Part shown: piece after piece, positions 11,963 through 22,187 of the stretch
Numbering within the stretch: position 1 is the first letter of the stretch
How the letters are laid out: the number at the start of each line of letters is the position of its first letter
DNA from: Erinaceus europaeus
Lineage: Eukaryota > Chordata > Mammalia > Eulipotyphla > Erinaceidae
Direction of reading: 5' to 3'
Length of the DNA stretch: 64,000 bases
NCBI RefSeq assembly: GCF_950295315.1
Contig: NC_080164.1
Coordinates: 10,710,990 to 10,774,989 of the forward strand
Made by a program: the position numbers and the translations under genes
The notes under the pieces: generated by a model
What the model saw: the letters and a program-made list of their open reading frames with translations, nothing else
The model's database searches: none
What the model was told of the DNA's origin: nothing

Positions 11963-12709
11963 TGCAGTTTTATTTATAATTTCTTACAAGATAGCCAGCC
12001 TTAAAGATCTCCATTTGCCTTTGAATCAGATTACAGAACTGTGGAGAAGATTCTGGAGACATTAAAATCTTTCCAAGTAATTCATTTGATTGGCCAGGTT
12101 CAAGAACTGCTGTGTTGAGGAGACTGATTCTCACTTCTTCATTCCAAAGAACATCACCTGGCAAACACTAGCAGCACTCCCAGAACAGATTAATGACTCC
12201 AAGGCCATTACCTCTCTTGTTTAATTTCTCTAATTATCTATCTCTCAATTAATGGGGTCGTTAAGCACTTAAGACCTGCATTCATTTGCCTCCTGTTTGA
12301 AAAAAAAAAAAAAACAACGTTTCTTTCATTTTGTGTAAATCAAGCCTGCAAAATGATTAGATCTTGTTAAACATTGTAAACTTTCTGTTTACATACAGAA
12401 CAAATGACCCAGAAAATGTTTGGCAGCTGTCTCTGTTTTTTGAGCTTGAATGGGAAATAGTTGAGCAGATAGGCACACCTGTGGGAAGCATGGCATTCAG
12501 TATTGTGGTTCACCCCTTTGCTGCTACATGAAAGTGGAATTCCTTTTAAATAGTTAGGCCTTGAACACTTGAAGGTCATTAAAATTCTGCTGAACTTAGG
12601 AAAGTGGTCAACGAATTCAATTTAGCTTTAAGACATTTTGCTTTCCATCACTCTGTACTAAATTACAAAGAGAAAACAGTCTCTGCATTCACGAAACTTA
12701 AAAACAGAT
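11963..12709. other. No gene seen
   Basis: Unique-looking AT-rich DNA with an A-run at 12300-12315. No supported feature. Confidence 0.5.
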
Positions 12710-13436
12710 CTACAGGGACGCAAAGGTCACATAGGCTCCCAAGCTGAATATGGGCCCCAGACCAAATCAAAGAGATGGGGTTTACAGTCAACAATATTTC
12801 CCATATTAGGGATCCAGCTTTCTGGTCCTTTCCAGCCATGACATCATCTCCCCAGACAATAACTTGTATCCACCTGTATATCAGATTTCAGGCTCAAGGA
12901 AAAAAAAAACTAGTATAGCCACAGGCCCTTTAGAATATAACTAAAATATACCTACTAGCTATCTACAAATAGGAGGTCCCCCCAACTCTTCATCTGCACT
13001 ATTACAGCCTTTAAGTTCATGATTGATCAACAGTTTGTTTGGCTTTGTATGTTAACTCTCTTTTCAGCCACCAGGTTCCAGATGCTAGCAGGATGCCGAC
13101 CAGACTTCTCTGGACAGGCAACCCCACCAATGTGTCCTGGAGCTCCAATTACCCAGAGCCCCACCCTACTAGAGAGAGAAAGAGAGAAAGAGAGAGACAG
13201 GCTGGTAGTATGGATAGACCTGTCATTGCCCATGTTCAGTGGGGAAGCAGTTACAGAAGCCAGACCTTCCACCTGCACCCCACAATGACCTTGGGAACAT
13301 ACTCCCAGAGTGATAAAGAATAGGAAATCTATCAGGGGAGGGGGGTGGGATATGGAGTTCTGGTGCTGTGTGGAGTTGTACCCCTCTTACCCTATGGTTC
13401 TGTCAATGTTTCCTTTTTATAAATAAAAAAAATAGA
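12710..13436 (+). repeat. R1 copy, 3' part with A-tail
   Basis: Starts within the 'ctacagggacgcaaaggtca' part shared with 29990 and 43340, and ends TTTATAAATAAAAAAAAT. It contains a GAGAGA expansion at 13172-13197. Confidence 0.8.
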
Positions 13437-13439
13437 CTA

Positions 13440-13640
13440 TAGCGGAGGGTCTGAGCTGTGGTGCGTATGGTATTGGGCACATGTTGCCAAGAAGAAGAAT
13501 CCAGTTTCAAATCCCCACTTCCCACCTATAAGAGGAAATTTCCCAAGTGGTCAAGTAGTGCTGCAGGCTTTTTTCTCTCTCCGTCTTTCCTTCTCTCTTG
13601 ATTTCTCTGTCTCTCTCCAATAAATACATTAAACATTTTA
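13440..13640 (+). repeat. SINE-A', diverged
   Basis: Sense copy: 'ctgagctgtggtgcgtatgg', 'cagtttcaaatcccca', a CT-rich body and an AATAAATA tail. Confidence 0.65.
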
Positions 13641-13734
13641 AAGTTCTGTGATGTAATATAATGTCATGGGAATGACACATAAACACAGGTTGTCTTAAGA
13701 AGAAAAAAAAATTTAAAGAAAATCTATTGGTTTT

Positions 13735-13950
13735 ATTTTTTACATTTTTTTTATTAGGGGGTTAAGGGTTTACAGTAAATACAGTTATTGCTACATGTAT
13801 AATATTTCTCAATTTTCTGCAAAACACTCTTAACTCCACCCAAGGCCTTTCTCTGCTATCAGGCCCCAGGACCTGAAATCCCTCCACCCCTGCCCTACTC
13901 AACAGTCTTCGCTTTGGTGCAATACAGCAAACCCAGTCCAAGTTCTGCTC
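13735..13950 (-). mobile_element. L1 3'-UTR fragment
   Basis: Antisense of the L1 terminal region: 'ttattagggggttaagggt', 'tacagtaaatacagttatt' and 'cagtcttcgctttggtgc', matching 17738-17910 and the inverse of 39800-39870. Confidence 0.75.
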
Positions 13951-14412
13951 TTAAAATTTTTAGATATTCTACAAGAATACAAATTTGGAGGAGGCCATCC
14001 TTCTGGGTGGAGAGAGATGAAAAATCCTCATAGTAACAGTAACATCTGCAGGTTTCCCTTTACCTATTCAAATGTTTGCTAGTACCTACCTTGTGCTAGG
14101 TCCGCCATAGTGGGAGGTAGATAGGGGCAGGCACAGTCCCCCTACTTTCTGACTTAATTTTCTGAGGATCATTCTGATAACAGTCATTTCTTGTGTGCCC
14201 GCCCTGTGCCAGTCATACAGACTGATAGTCAGTGATGACTCACAGTGATGCCTTAAGATAAGAGAAGGACAATGGTCCAACTAATTACTGGTTGCATTTT
14301 TGTCCCAGGGAATCCTCTGTCCTAATCCTAGACATTTCTCTGACCTCCTTTGCAAGCTCAGGATCAAAGGCCACCCACTCATCCGCAGCAATCATTCAAA
14401 GCAGACACTGAA
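13951..14412. other. No gene seen
   Basis: Unique DNA between an L1 fragment and a SINE insertion. No supported coding frame. Confidence 0.5.
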
Positions 14413-14795
14413 CATAGCATAAGCTTTTTTTTTTTTTTTTTGCCTCCAGGGTCATTGCTGGGGCTCAGTGCCTGCACCATGAATTCACTGCTCCTGGAGG
14501 CCATTTCCCCCCCTTTTGTTGCCCTTGTTGTTGTAACCTTGCTGTGGTTATTATTGTTGTTGTTGATGTCTTCGCTGTTGGATAGGACAGAGAAAAATGG
14601 AGAGAGGAGGGGAAGACAGAGAGGGGGAGAGAAAGACACCTGCAGACCTGCTTCACCACCTGTAAGGCGACCCCCCCCCCGCAAGTGGGGAGCCAGGGGC
14701 TCGAACCGGGATCCTTCTGCTGCCGGTCCTTGTACTTTGCACCACATGCACTTAACCTGCTGTGCTACTGCCCGACTCCCATAGCATAAGCTTTT
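14413..14795 (-). repeat. SINE-A, long-tail form, with 16-bp target duplication
   Basis: Antisense body 14429-14779 with B-box complement at 14701-14710, flanked by perfect repeats CATAGCATAAGCTTTT at 14413-14428 and 14780-14795. The right duplication lies just 8 bp before the ERV duplication at 14804. Confidence 0.92.
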
Positions 14796-14809
14796 AAGTA
14801 GAATGTCAT

Positions 14810-15154
14810 TGTTGTATGCTTTACATTGGGTTGTTCTAGTTCTCCCCCCCCAAGAGAATTGGATCAGTCCAGTTAGTTTCGTGGGCCTGCTTGGCCCCGC
14901 CCCTAGGAACCCTGCCAGAGTTTCAGAGTTCTAGAGTTGGAGAGGGTTTCTGAGTTTGAGAGAAAGAGAGAGTGCTTGTGCCGCCGCAAAGAGACAGCAG
15001 AGTTCTGTTTGGTGATTAGTTTGGTTTAGTTTATGAATCGTTGTTCCTGAATAAAGAAATACAGCTTCCCTGCCCAGCCATTGTCTCCACGTCTCTGTTA
15101 CCCGCCCGTGAAGCTAGCCCGGCCAGCTAGAGCCGCCCAAAATTTTAAACAACA
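14810..15154 (+). repeat. 5' LTR of the compact ERV
   Basis: 345 bp, begins TG and ends CA, with polyadenylation signal AATAAA at 15050-15055. By eye it differs from the 3' LTR at about 20 positions, so the insertion is not recent. Confidence 0.88.
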
Positions 15155-15156
15155 AA

Positions 15157-15174
15157 TGGCGCCCAACGTGGGGC
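15157..15174 (+). other. Retroviral primer-binding site, tRNA-Lys(1,2) type
   Basis: TGGCGCCCAACGTGGGGC, two bases after the LTR end, is complementary to the 3' end of tRNA-Lys(1,2), as in Mason-Pfizer-type betaretroviruses. Confidence 0.9.
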
Positions 15175-15495
15175 TGACCTGCGCATCTCTCAGATAAATA
15201 AAGACGATTTGGCTACCTATGCACTATGGCCTTCTCTTCTGCTTGTGAAGAGATCTCCAAAGGCCTCTGCTCTTTCTTCATGAGACTGTTTTGCTGTTTC
15301 TAGAACATTTATCTCTGGACCACTCTGTGGTTTCCACTCGCTTGGGCGAACTCAGAACAGCCAACAGAAATAGCCAGCTGGCGGGAGGCGAGGCGCGGAG
15401 CTGCTGTTTCCACCTGGTTAAACAGCCAGCCAACAGGCTGCGCCCAGACAACCCCGCGCACCGCGCCCGCAGCCCTGCAGCCCCACAGCCCGCAG

Positions 15496-15642
15496 GAGGC
15501 TGACGCCAACACACAGGAGCCCGATGCCAGCATGCAGGAGCCCGATGCCAACACGCTGGAGCCTGATGCCACCACGCAGGAGCCCGATGCCAACACGCAA
15601 GAGCCCGATGCCACCATGCAGAAGCCCAATGCCAGCATGCAA
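15496..15642 (+). repeat. 21-bp tandem repeat encoding a heptad (about 7 units)
   Basis: Seven contiguous 21-bp units of the form GAGCCCGATGCCAACACGCAG. In one + frame they read EADANTQ, EPDASMQ, EPDANTL, EPDATTQ, EPDANTQ, EPDATMQ and KPNASMQ. This lies in an open + frame (Met at 15532, stop after 16152) with no recognised domain; antisense frames are open too. Whether it was ever translated is unknown. Confidence 0.8.
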
Positions 15643-16823
15643 GCCAGCCCACAGGAGCCGGCTCTCCACCGCGTGGAGCAGGGCACTGGACGCGTGATCC
15701 CTCCACACTGCTCGGCCACTGCGAACAGGGCAGCAGACATGGCAGGGCCATGGGGCTGGGCCGCAGCGGCCTATCATGGCCGCCACCCCTGGGCACCTAG
15801 GCCCATGCCTTCTACAAAGCTGGCCCGCCTGCCCTCTTGCTATAAATTCTGGAATGATCCCGGACCTCCTGGACCCCCGGGCTCCCTGCCGAAACTGGGC
15901 ACACGAGATCTCCAGCTGCCGGTCCGGTCTGAAGGCAGACAAGCTGGAATACGCAGAGATTTGTGCACAGATCGCAACCTGCAATTCCTAAAAGTGAAGC
16001 TGCGCGGGAAGCCACCTCTGGATGGTGAGCCCCCCCCCCAACAACTAAGACAGTACAGATTTAAATTCGTGTTTGAAATGACATGTCTTTGTAACAAAGG
16101 TTTCTCTCCTTGTGTATTAATGACCATGTTTATGTGTATGTTTAAAGTTTGGTAAACAGTAACTTTAAAGCTAAATTCTTACTAGTCAAAGTTAAATAAA
16201 AAAGGTTTTCAACGTAATTCTCATAAAGATAAAATTAACTTACATTTAAAGTCTGAGGTAAAAATTAGTTAACAAGCAATATATTTTAACTAAGTTGGTT
16301 TAAACAAAATGTTAAATAGACTTGTTGATGTGTAAAACTCTCGATTACCTTCTCTATTAGAAATGGTAGATCGCACAAGGGCTATGCTAATTATTCTCAT
16401 GCCTGAGGTTTCCTTTCCTGAGTACAACGTGACTCCATCTTGAATGGGTGTAACAAAAGGTTAAAAGATGTTGTTGATATGTAAAAGTCTCAAATTCCTT
16501 CTCTATTAGAAATATGCTAATAACAAGTTTTGTTTCATAGTAAGTAAATTGCAGCCAGCTGCCTTTGGGACTCTAGGCCGTTCCCCGGCCCCCAGAGGCA
16601 ATAAAGTACGCCCCCCAGAGGCAAGAAACGTTTTTTTTTTAAGCTGATAAAATTTAGCCCACAGAGGCAGATATGGCCCCCTCAGGCCTTCCCTTGGCAG
16701 CACACTGGTTCTTGTTACTTGCTTACATGTTTCTCCATGTTTGTGCCAGTTTCTTTTTTAAAAATGCCTGTATTATATAGGTTTCTGTTCACCCCACACC
16801 CTTGATACTGTAGTCATTTAGTT

Positions 16824-16840
16824 AAAAAGAAAAGGGGAAA
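16824..16840 (+). other. Polypurine tract before the 3' LTR
   Basis: AAAAAGAAAAGGGGAAA lies immediately upstream of the 3' LTR, the expected plus-strand primer position. Confidence 0.8.
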
Positions 16841-16841
16841 T

Positions 16842-17187
16842 TATTGTATGCTTTACATTGGGTTGTTCTAGTTCTCCCCCGCCAAGAGAATTGGATCAGT
16901 CCAGTTAGTTTCGTGGGCCTGCTTGGCCCCGCCCCTAGGAACCCTGCCAGAGTTCCAGAGTTGGAGAGTTGGAGAGGGTTTCTGAGTTCGAGAGAAAGAG
17001 AGAGTGCTTGCGCCGCAGCAAAGAGACAGCAGAGTTCTGTTTGGTGATTAGTTTGGTTTAGTTTATGAATCGTTGTTCCTGAATAAAGAAATACAGCTTC
17101 CCTGCCCAGCTGTGTGTCTGGTCGTCTCTGTTACCCGCCCGTGAAGCTATCCTGGCCAGCTAGAGCTGCCGAAAATTTTTAACAACA
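16842..17187 (+). repeat. 3' LTR of the compact ERV
   Basis: 346 bp with a first dinucleotide TA instead of TG (point change) and ending CA. AATAAA lies at about 17081. It is followed directly by the right TGTCAT duplication. Confidence 0.88.
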
Positions 17188-17193
17188 TGTCAT

Positions 17194-17689
17194 GGTACCG
17201 GATCCATAGAATTTACTCTGGAACATGCAAGATTTCATTAAAGAATTGGAGCTAGGGAATCACTGGAATCATCTCAGTTTGCTAATGTCTCTGAGCGAGT
17301 TTTGTGATGGAAGTAATGTGGACTGACACACACCTGCAAATCTAGGAGGGACGCCAGCTGTGAGGTTATTCAGGAATCTGACCACCTGATCAGATTCACT
17401 TCGTTGCTTGGCATTGAGAACGTGGCTGGCTTCACTCAGCCCTCAAATAATTTCCAATTATGTTTCAAATACAAAAAGTCCCTAAAACAGTATCTACATA
17501 TACTCCTTACAATGCCTAAAAAATTGCAACATTCTCTGTTCTTTTTTGCCTTTGAATTGTCCCTTTTTTTTTGGCCTTTGGAATTGCCTTTAAAATTTCC
17601 TCAAACATTTGACACAAGTGAAATATATGATACAACTAGCTTCCTTTTTGTAATCCCATCTAATTCTTTCAGGTTCTCCCTATTCAGGG

Positions 17690-17690
<1 letters not shown>
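17194..17690. other. No gene seen
   Basis: Unique AT-rich DNA. The open frame continuing into the TA repeat has no recognisable domain. Confidence 0.45.

Positions 17691-17691
<1 letters not shown>

Positions 17692-17737
<46 letters not shown>
17692..17737 (+). repeat. (TA)n microsatellite
   Basis: About 22 TA units abutting the L1 tail; probably grew from the L1 end or target. Confidence 0.95.
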
Positions 17738-17740
<3 letters not shown>

Positions 17741-18745
17741 CTTTATTGGGGATTAATATTTTGCCTTCGACAGTAAATACAATAGTTTGTACATGCATAA
17801 CATTTCCCAGTTTTCCACATAGCAATACAACCCACACTAGGCCCTCTGTCATCATTTTTGGACCTGTACTCTCTCCCTCCACCCACCCCATAGTCTTTTA
17901 CTTTGGTGCAATACACCAACTCCAGTTCAGGTTCTATTTGTATTTTCTCTTCTGATCTTGCTTTTCAAATTCTGCCTGAGAGTAAGATCATCCCACATTC
18001 ACCCTTCTGTTTCTGCTTATTTCACTTAACATGCTTTCTTCAAGCTCCATCCAAGATGGGCTGAATACAGTGACAGCATCATTTTTAACTGCTGAGTAGT
18101 ATTCCATTGTGGTACATATACCAATTAGTGTTTGCATAGAGGAATGCCACTGACTTTTATATGCTAATTTTGTAGCCTGACACATTACCTTATTCCCTGA
18201 TGATTTCCAAAAGTTTCTTGCTGGATTCTTTAGGTTTTTCTATGTATACAAGCATGTCATCGGTAAATAGGGAGAGTTTGACTTCTTCTCTTCCAATCTG
18301 TATCCCTTTAATTATTTGTTCCTGCCTGATTGCTATGGCAAGAACTTCCAGTACTATGTTGAATAGTAATGGTGATAGTGGGCAGCCCTGTCTAGTACCT
18401 GATCCGAGGGGAAATGCTTCTAGTTTTTCACTATTGATTATGATGTGGGCTATAGGTTTGCTATATATAGACTCCACTATCTTCACAAATTTTCCATCTA
18501 TTCCCATTTTTTGTAGTGTTTTGATCATAAAGGGATGTTGTATTTTGTCTAAGTTTTTCTCTGCATTAATTGATATGACCATGTGGTTTTGGTCTTGCTT
18601 TTATTGTTGTGGTGGATCATATTCATTGATTTATGTATATTAAACCAACCTTGTGTCCCTCGGATAAATCCCACTTGGTCATGATGAACAATCTTTTTAA
18701 TATACTGCTATATCTGGTTGGCTAGAATTTTGTTCACTATTTTAG
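17738..18745 (-). mobile_element. L1 fragment with internal deletion: ORF2 RT core joined to 3' UTR
   Basis: Minus strand 18190-18582 reads the L1 reverse-transcriptase palm ([11 protein letters not shown] and the catalytic-box relative FTDDM). The copy then jumps near 18120 to the ORF2 C-terminus (MEYYSAVKN) and 3' UTR at 17738-18110. The internal deletion and stops make it dead. Confidence 0.88.
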
Positions 18746-19070
18746 GAAATTTTAATTAATTCAAATAATTTTAGTAAATTAATGTTTTAGAGTTGGTAAG
18801 TTAACAATATAGGTCTCATCTACAGTAAGAGTTAAAGATAAAGCATTTAATGGAAAAACAAGGTAAAATATATATTCATATGAATGCATAAACAATACAT
18901 AGGATTATTTAACATATACACAATTGTAAAATACTGTACATAGCTTTGACAATTTGCTGTTTAAATTTAGTTATATTTTCATGACTTATAAATAGACTCA
19001 GATTCAGTTCATTAATTTTCACTACTTTGTAAGAGTCTCATTCATTTACTCATTTCTGTTTTGTTTTTTT
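18746..19070. other. AT-rich stretch, nothing identified
   Basis: Very AT-rich DNA with no repeat family or coding signal that I can name; possibly older L1. Confidence 0.4.
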
Positions 19071-19074
19071 TTTT

Positions 19075-19156
19075 TTGGTGTCACAAGGGCTTTATGGCTC
19101 CAGGCTGACTACTTTTTCAGATAGATAGAGAAATAGATAGATAGATGATAGATACA

Positions 19157-19192
<36 letters not shown>

Positions 19193-19490
19193 TAGATGCT
19201 AGATAGATAGAGAAAGAGAGGCCAAGACACCACACAGTGCTGCCTCTTTTGTCAGTGCTGTGGGAGGTTTGGCTTGCAGTTGCATCTTGTTCACGACAAA
19301 GTATATAAGCTTCCAGGGTAGTTACCTTGCTTCCCCTTGCTTTTAGATAGAGACAGAATAGGAGAGAGAGAGAGAGAGACACTATGGCACCTACACTTCC
19401 TTCAGTGCAGTGGGGGCCAGGATTGAACCTGTGTCATATATATGTAGCAAAACAGATCACTATCTATATTTTGCTTCTGCCCCTCCAATT
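19075..19490 (-). repeat. SINE-C copies carrying a (GATA)n microsatellite
   Basis: Antisense 'ctttatggctccaggctgac', a GATA/GACA tract (about 19118-19205), then 'gccaagacaccacacagtgc'. A second SINE-C-like end follows at 19340-19490 with a (GA)n tract. Confidence 0.7.
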
Positions 19491-19654
19491 TTTTCTTTGA
19501 CAGTATGTTTTATTTATTTAGTTAGTTAGTTATTTTTTTGCTGGAGCTTGGTGCCAAGCTAGGCATTATAAATCCACCAATCCAAGCAGTCACTTTTTAA
19601 AAAACTTCTTTTCTTTCTATTTTATTTGATAGGACTAGTAGAAATAGAGAGAAG

Positions 19655-20395
19655 ACCCCACCAATGTGTCCTGGAGTTCTGCTTCCCCAGAGCCCTTCCC
19701 CACTAGGGAAAGAGAGAGGCAGGCTGGGAGTATGGATCTACCAGTCAATGCCCATGTTCAGCGGGGAAGCAATTACAGAAGCCAGACCTTCCACTTTCTG
19801 CATCCCACAATGACCCTGGGCCCATGCTCCCAGAGGGATAATATCGGGCTGAGCTTCACTGATGGGAGACAGTCGACCAGGGACTCATGGCTGGGTTGTA
19901 CGCAGTATCTCTTTATTCATGCAGGACGCAGCACAATCTAAGCCAAGCTAAGCTAAATTAAAACTAAACTAAACTAAAACGAACAATCCTGTCTTTATAT
20001 ATACTTTCTAAGTAGGGTGTGAACAGGATGTGACATAGAGAGGGTAGAGAGAAAAGTCACTGGTGAAAATCAGGGTGTGACAAGGAGAGGGGGCGGAGCA
20101 AAAACACATCATGAACCAGTGGGGATTAAACCAATGCCCTGCAGTGGTTATGTAAATAGAATAGTGGTTATGTAAATAGAATGCAGTGTTAAGCAGGGGG
20201 ATTAAACCAAATGAAACAGAAGGGGTTTTTTAGAAGCAGAATTAGAAGCATACCAACAGGATAAAGAATAGGAAAGCTATCAGGGGAGGGGATGGATACA
20301 GAGATCTGGTGGTGGGAACTGTGTGGAGTTGGACCCCTCTTATCCTATGGTTTTGTTAATGTCTCCTTTTTTAAATATATAAAAAAGAAAAGAAA
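19655..20395 (+). repeat. R1 copy split by a solo LTR
   Basis: R1 sequence at 19655-19841 resumes at 20259 and runs to the terminal block at about 20390, with the LTR in between. Confidence 0.85.
19842..20258 (-). mobile_element. Solo LTR (8100-type family) with 6-bp target duplication
   Basis: 417 bp inserted in R1 and flanked by GGATAA at 19836-19841 and 20259-20264. The reverse complement begins TGTTGGTATGCTTCTAA, like the LTR at 8100. It contains a tandem duplication of 'agtggttatgtaaatagaat' at about 20144-20182. Confidence 0.88.
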
Positions 20396-20566
20396 AGAAA
20401 TAGTGAGAACAGAGGGAGAGAGGGAGAAAGAAAGAGTGAATGACACCTGCAGACCTGCTTCACTGCCCCTGAAGCTTCACTCCTACAGGAAGCAGTTGGG
20501 AGGTTGAACTGGGTCTTTGCACTTGGCAGTGTTTGTGCTCAGCCAGGTGTCCCACCTTCTGGCCCC
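20396..20566 (-). repeat. SINE-A'
   Basis: Antisense 'gacacctgcagacctgcttc', diverged head and 'caccttctggcccc'. Confidence 0.65.
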
Positions 20567-20824
20567 GCTGGTTCCCTCCTAAAGAGAGTTCAGGACTCTT
20601 GTTCATTTCTGCATGGTCTGCAGGCTTTTGTATGAATACAAGTTTTTCAGATAGTGTCATTTTCATTTGTAGACACTCATTGTGAGTTTCCCTTGTAACT
20701 TTTATTTACTCCATCCTAATATTTATGGTTTGGTATATCTTCTTAAAATGTAGAGTTAATGTTAGTATTTGTTTCAACATACTTGTTAATTTTATCACCC
20801 CTGTGGTTTTTTATTTTTAATTTT

Positions 20825-20857
20825 ATGTATTTTATTTTGATGAGAGAGACAGAAATA

Positions 20858-20891
<34 letters not shown>

Positions 20892-21005
20892 CCACAAAAC
20901 TACTCAGCTCTGGCTTATGGTGTTGCTGGGGATTGAACCCAGGACACTGGAGCCTCAGGCATGAAAGTCTTTTGCATAAATGTTATGCTGTCTCCTTTGC
21001 TTTAT
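20825..21005 (-). repeat. SINE-B with (GA)n
   Basis: A GAGAGA run (20861-20890) followed by antisense 'ctcagctctggcttatggtg' and 'gattgaacccaggac'. Confidence 0.8.
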
Positions 21006-21859
21006 CTCTGTTTTATAAGCCTGCTTGTATTAACAGACCTTCCACCCGCCCCGCCCCCCCAGTAATTAAGGTTGTATTTTCTTGACTGCTTGCACAATTT
21101 TTCATTAAATTCTGGTTAATAAATTTTCTGTAGATATTTTGAGGTTTTTACTCCTTAGTTACGTCACCGAAATGAAGTAGACAGTTTCATAACAGGGGTG
21201 GGTGATGGTCTTGTTTGCTCCCGAATTGTGACTGGAGGTCCAAGAAGGAATGTCTCAGACGCTGTGTAGCCCAGGCAAGTCAAGCATTCACTGGAAGAGT
21301 AGAAAAGCAAAAGGTAGTTCATGCATAGACACATGCAGGCCCCCAAAGAGTAGTGGCAGAAACCCTCCCCCCTTTTTTAGCAGGGCAAGCAAACAAACAA
21401 AAACACTTGTAAAGGTACCAGTGGCAGTTTGGGCAGCACATTATAATTCATCATTAATTTTTCTTGACCTTTTCCAGTTTGTTCTGGTCTCAGTGGCCCT
21501 TGTTACAGAGTTGTACACATCCCTAATTCCCGTCTGATTATTTCTTTTCTTTTTCTTGAGGCGGGCCTTTCATAGCGACCTGAAGTGCATTGCCTTGGAA
21601 ATCCCTAACCGTTTCAAGACTTGCTGAAAAGTTTCCATAGGAGAGTCCAGAGTAGCCTTGAGAATTATTGGTTCCCATTACTGGGGAGAAAACTTCTTAA
21701 GTCTTACAAGTTCACGGTATGATAGATGAGTCGGCGAAAAACAAACAAAAAATAGCCACTCCGATTCTTTATTCTTCCTTATATCCCACACTCTGTACAT
21801 CTGCAGCAGTTTATTTCCTTTCTCCTTCAGTCTGGGCTGACTTAGTGATTTGCCTTAGC
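21006..21859. other. No gene seen
   Basis: Unique-looking DNA with a C-rich tract at 21049-21060. No supported coding frame. Confidence 0.5.
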
Positions 21860-22187
21860 AAAAACTTTTGTGGAGGAGTCCGGTAGTAGCACAGTGAGTT
21901 AAGCGCACGTGGCACAAAGCCCAAGGACCGGTGTAAGGATCCTGGGTCAAGCCCCAGGCTCCCCACCTGCAGAGGAGTCAGTTTACAAGTGGTGAAGCAG
22001 GTCTGCAGGTGTTTGTCTTTCTCTCCTGCTCTCTGTCTTCCCCTCCTCTCTCCAATTCTCTCTGTCCTATCCAACAATGAAGACATCAATAACAACAACA
22101 ATAATAGCTACAACAATAAAACAAGGGCAACAATAAAACAAGGGCAACAAAAGGGAATAAATAAATATTAAATAAAAAACTTGTGTG
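21860..22187 (+). repeat. SINE-A, short-tail form, with target duplication
   Basis: Near full-length sense copy at 21873-22174, with A-box region 'gtagtagcacagtgagtt', and an internal duplication in the tail ('aacaagggcaacaataaaac'). Flanks AAAAACTTTTGTG and AAAAACTTGTGTG match at 12 of 13. Confidence 0.88.

Larger units (their letters stand above)
14804..17193 (+). mobile_element. Compact non-autonomous class II (betaretrovirus-like) ERV
   Basis: Two LTRs (14810-15154 and 16842-17187) flank 1.7 kb of internal sequence. The whole is bounded by a perfect 6-bp target duplication, TGTCAT (14804-14809 and 17188-17193). The PBS matches tRNA-Lys(1,2), and a purine tract precedes the 3' LTR. I see no protease, integrase, reverse transcriptase or envelope. 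The inner sequence carries a GC-rich block with a 21-bp tandem repeat (15496-15642) and an AT-rich part with an imperfect 43-bp direct repeat (16322-16364, 16471-16513). It can only have moved with enzymes supplied by another element. Confidence 0.88.

Noticed and set aside
13019..13323. Overlapping frames on both strands that recur in several places
   Set aside because: They fall inside R1 and recur with each R1 copy. Similarity reflects the repeat, and frames are broken in most copies.
15278..15984. Long minus-strand frames with Trp/His-rich repeats
   Set aside because: Antisense shadow of the GC-rich 21-bp tandem repeat in the ERV; no start context or domain.
15532..16155. + strand 207-codon frame in the ERV as a gag gene
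   Set aside because: It covers the heptad repeat but shows no capsid or zinc-knuckle motifs, so it is described as repeat-bearing ERV sequence, not as an intact gag.
18190..18582. Reverse-transcriptase frame as a functional gene
   Set aside because: A fragment of L1 ORF2 with an internal deletion and stops around it; no intact element.
19118..19205. Regular spaced repeats considered as a CRISPR-like array
   Set aside because: A plain GATA/GACA microsatellite in mammalian DNA; no spacers.
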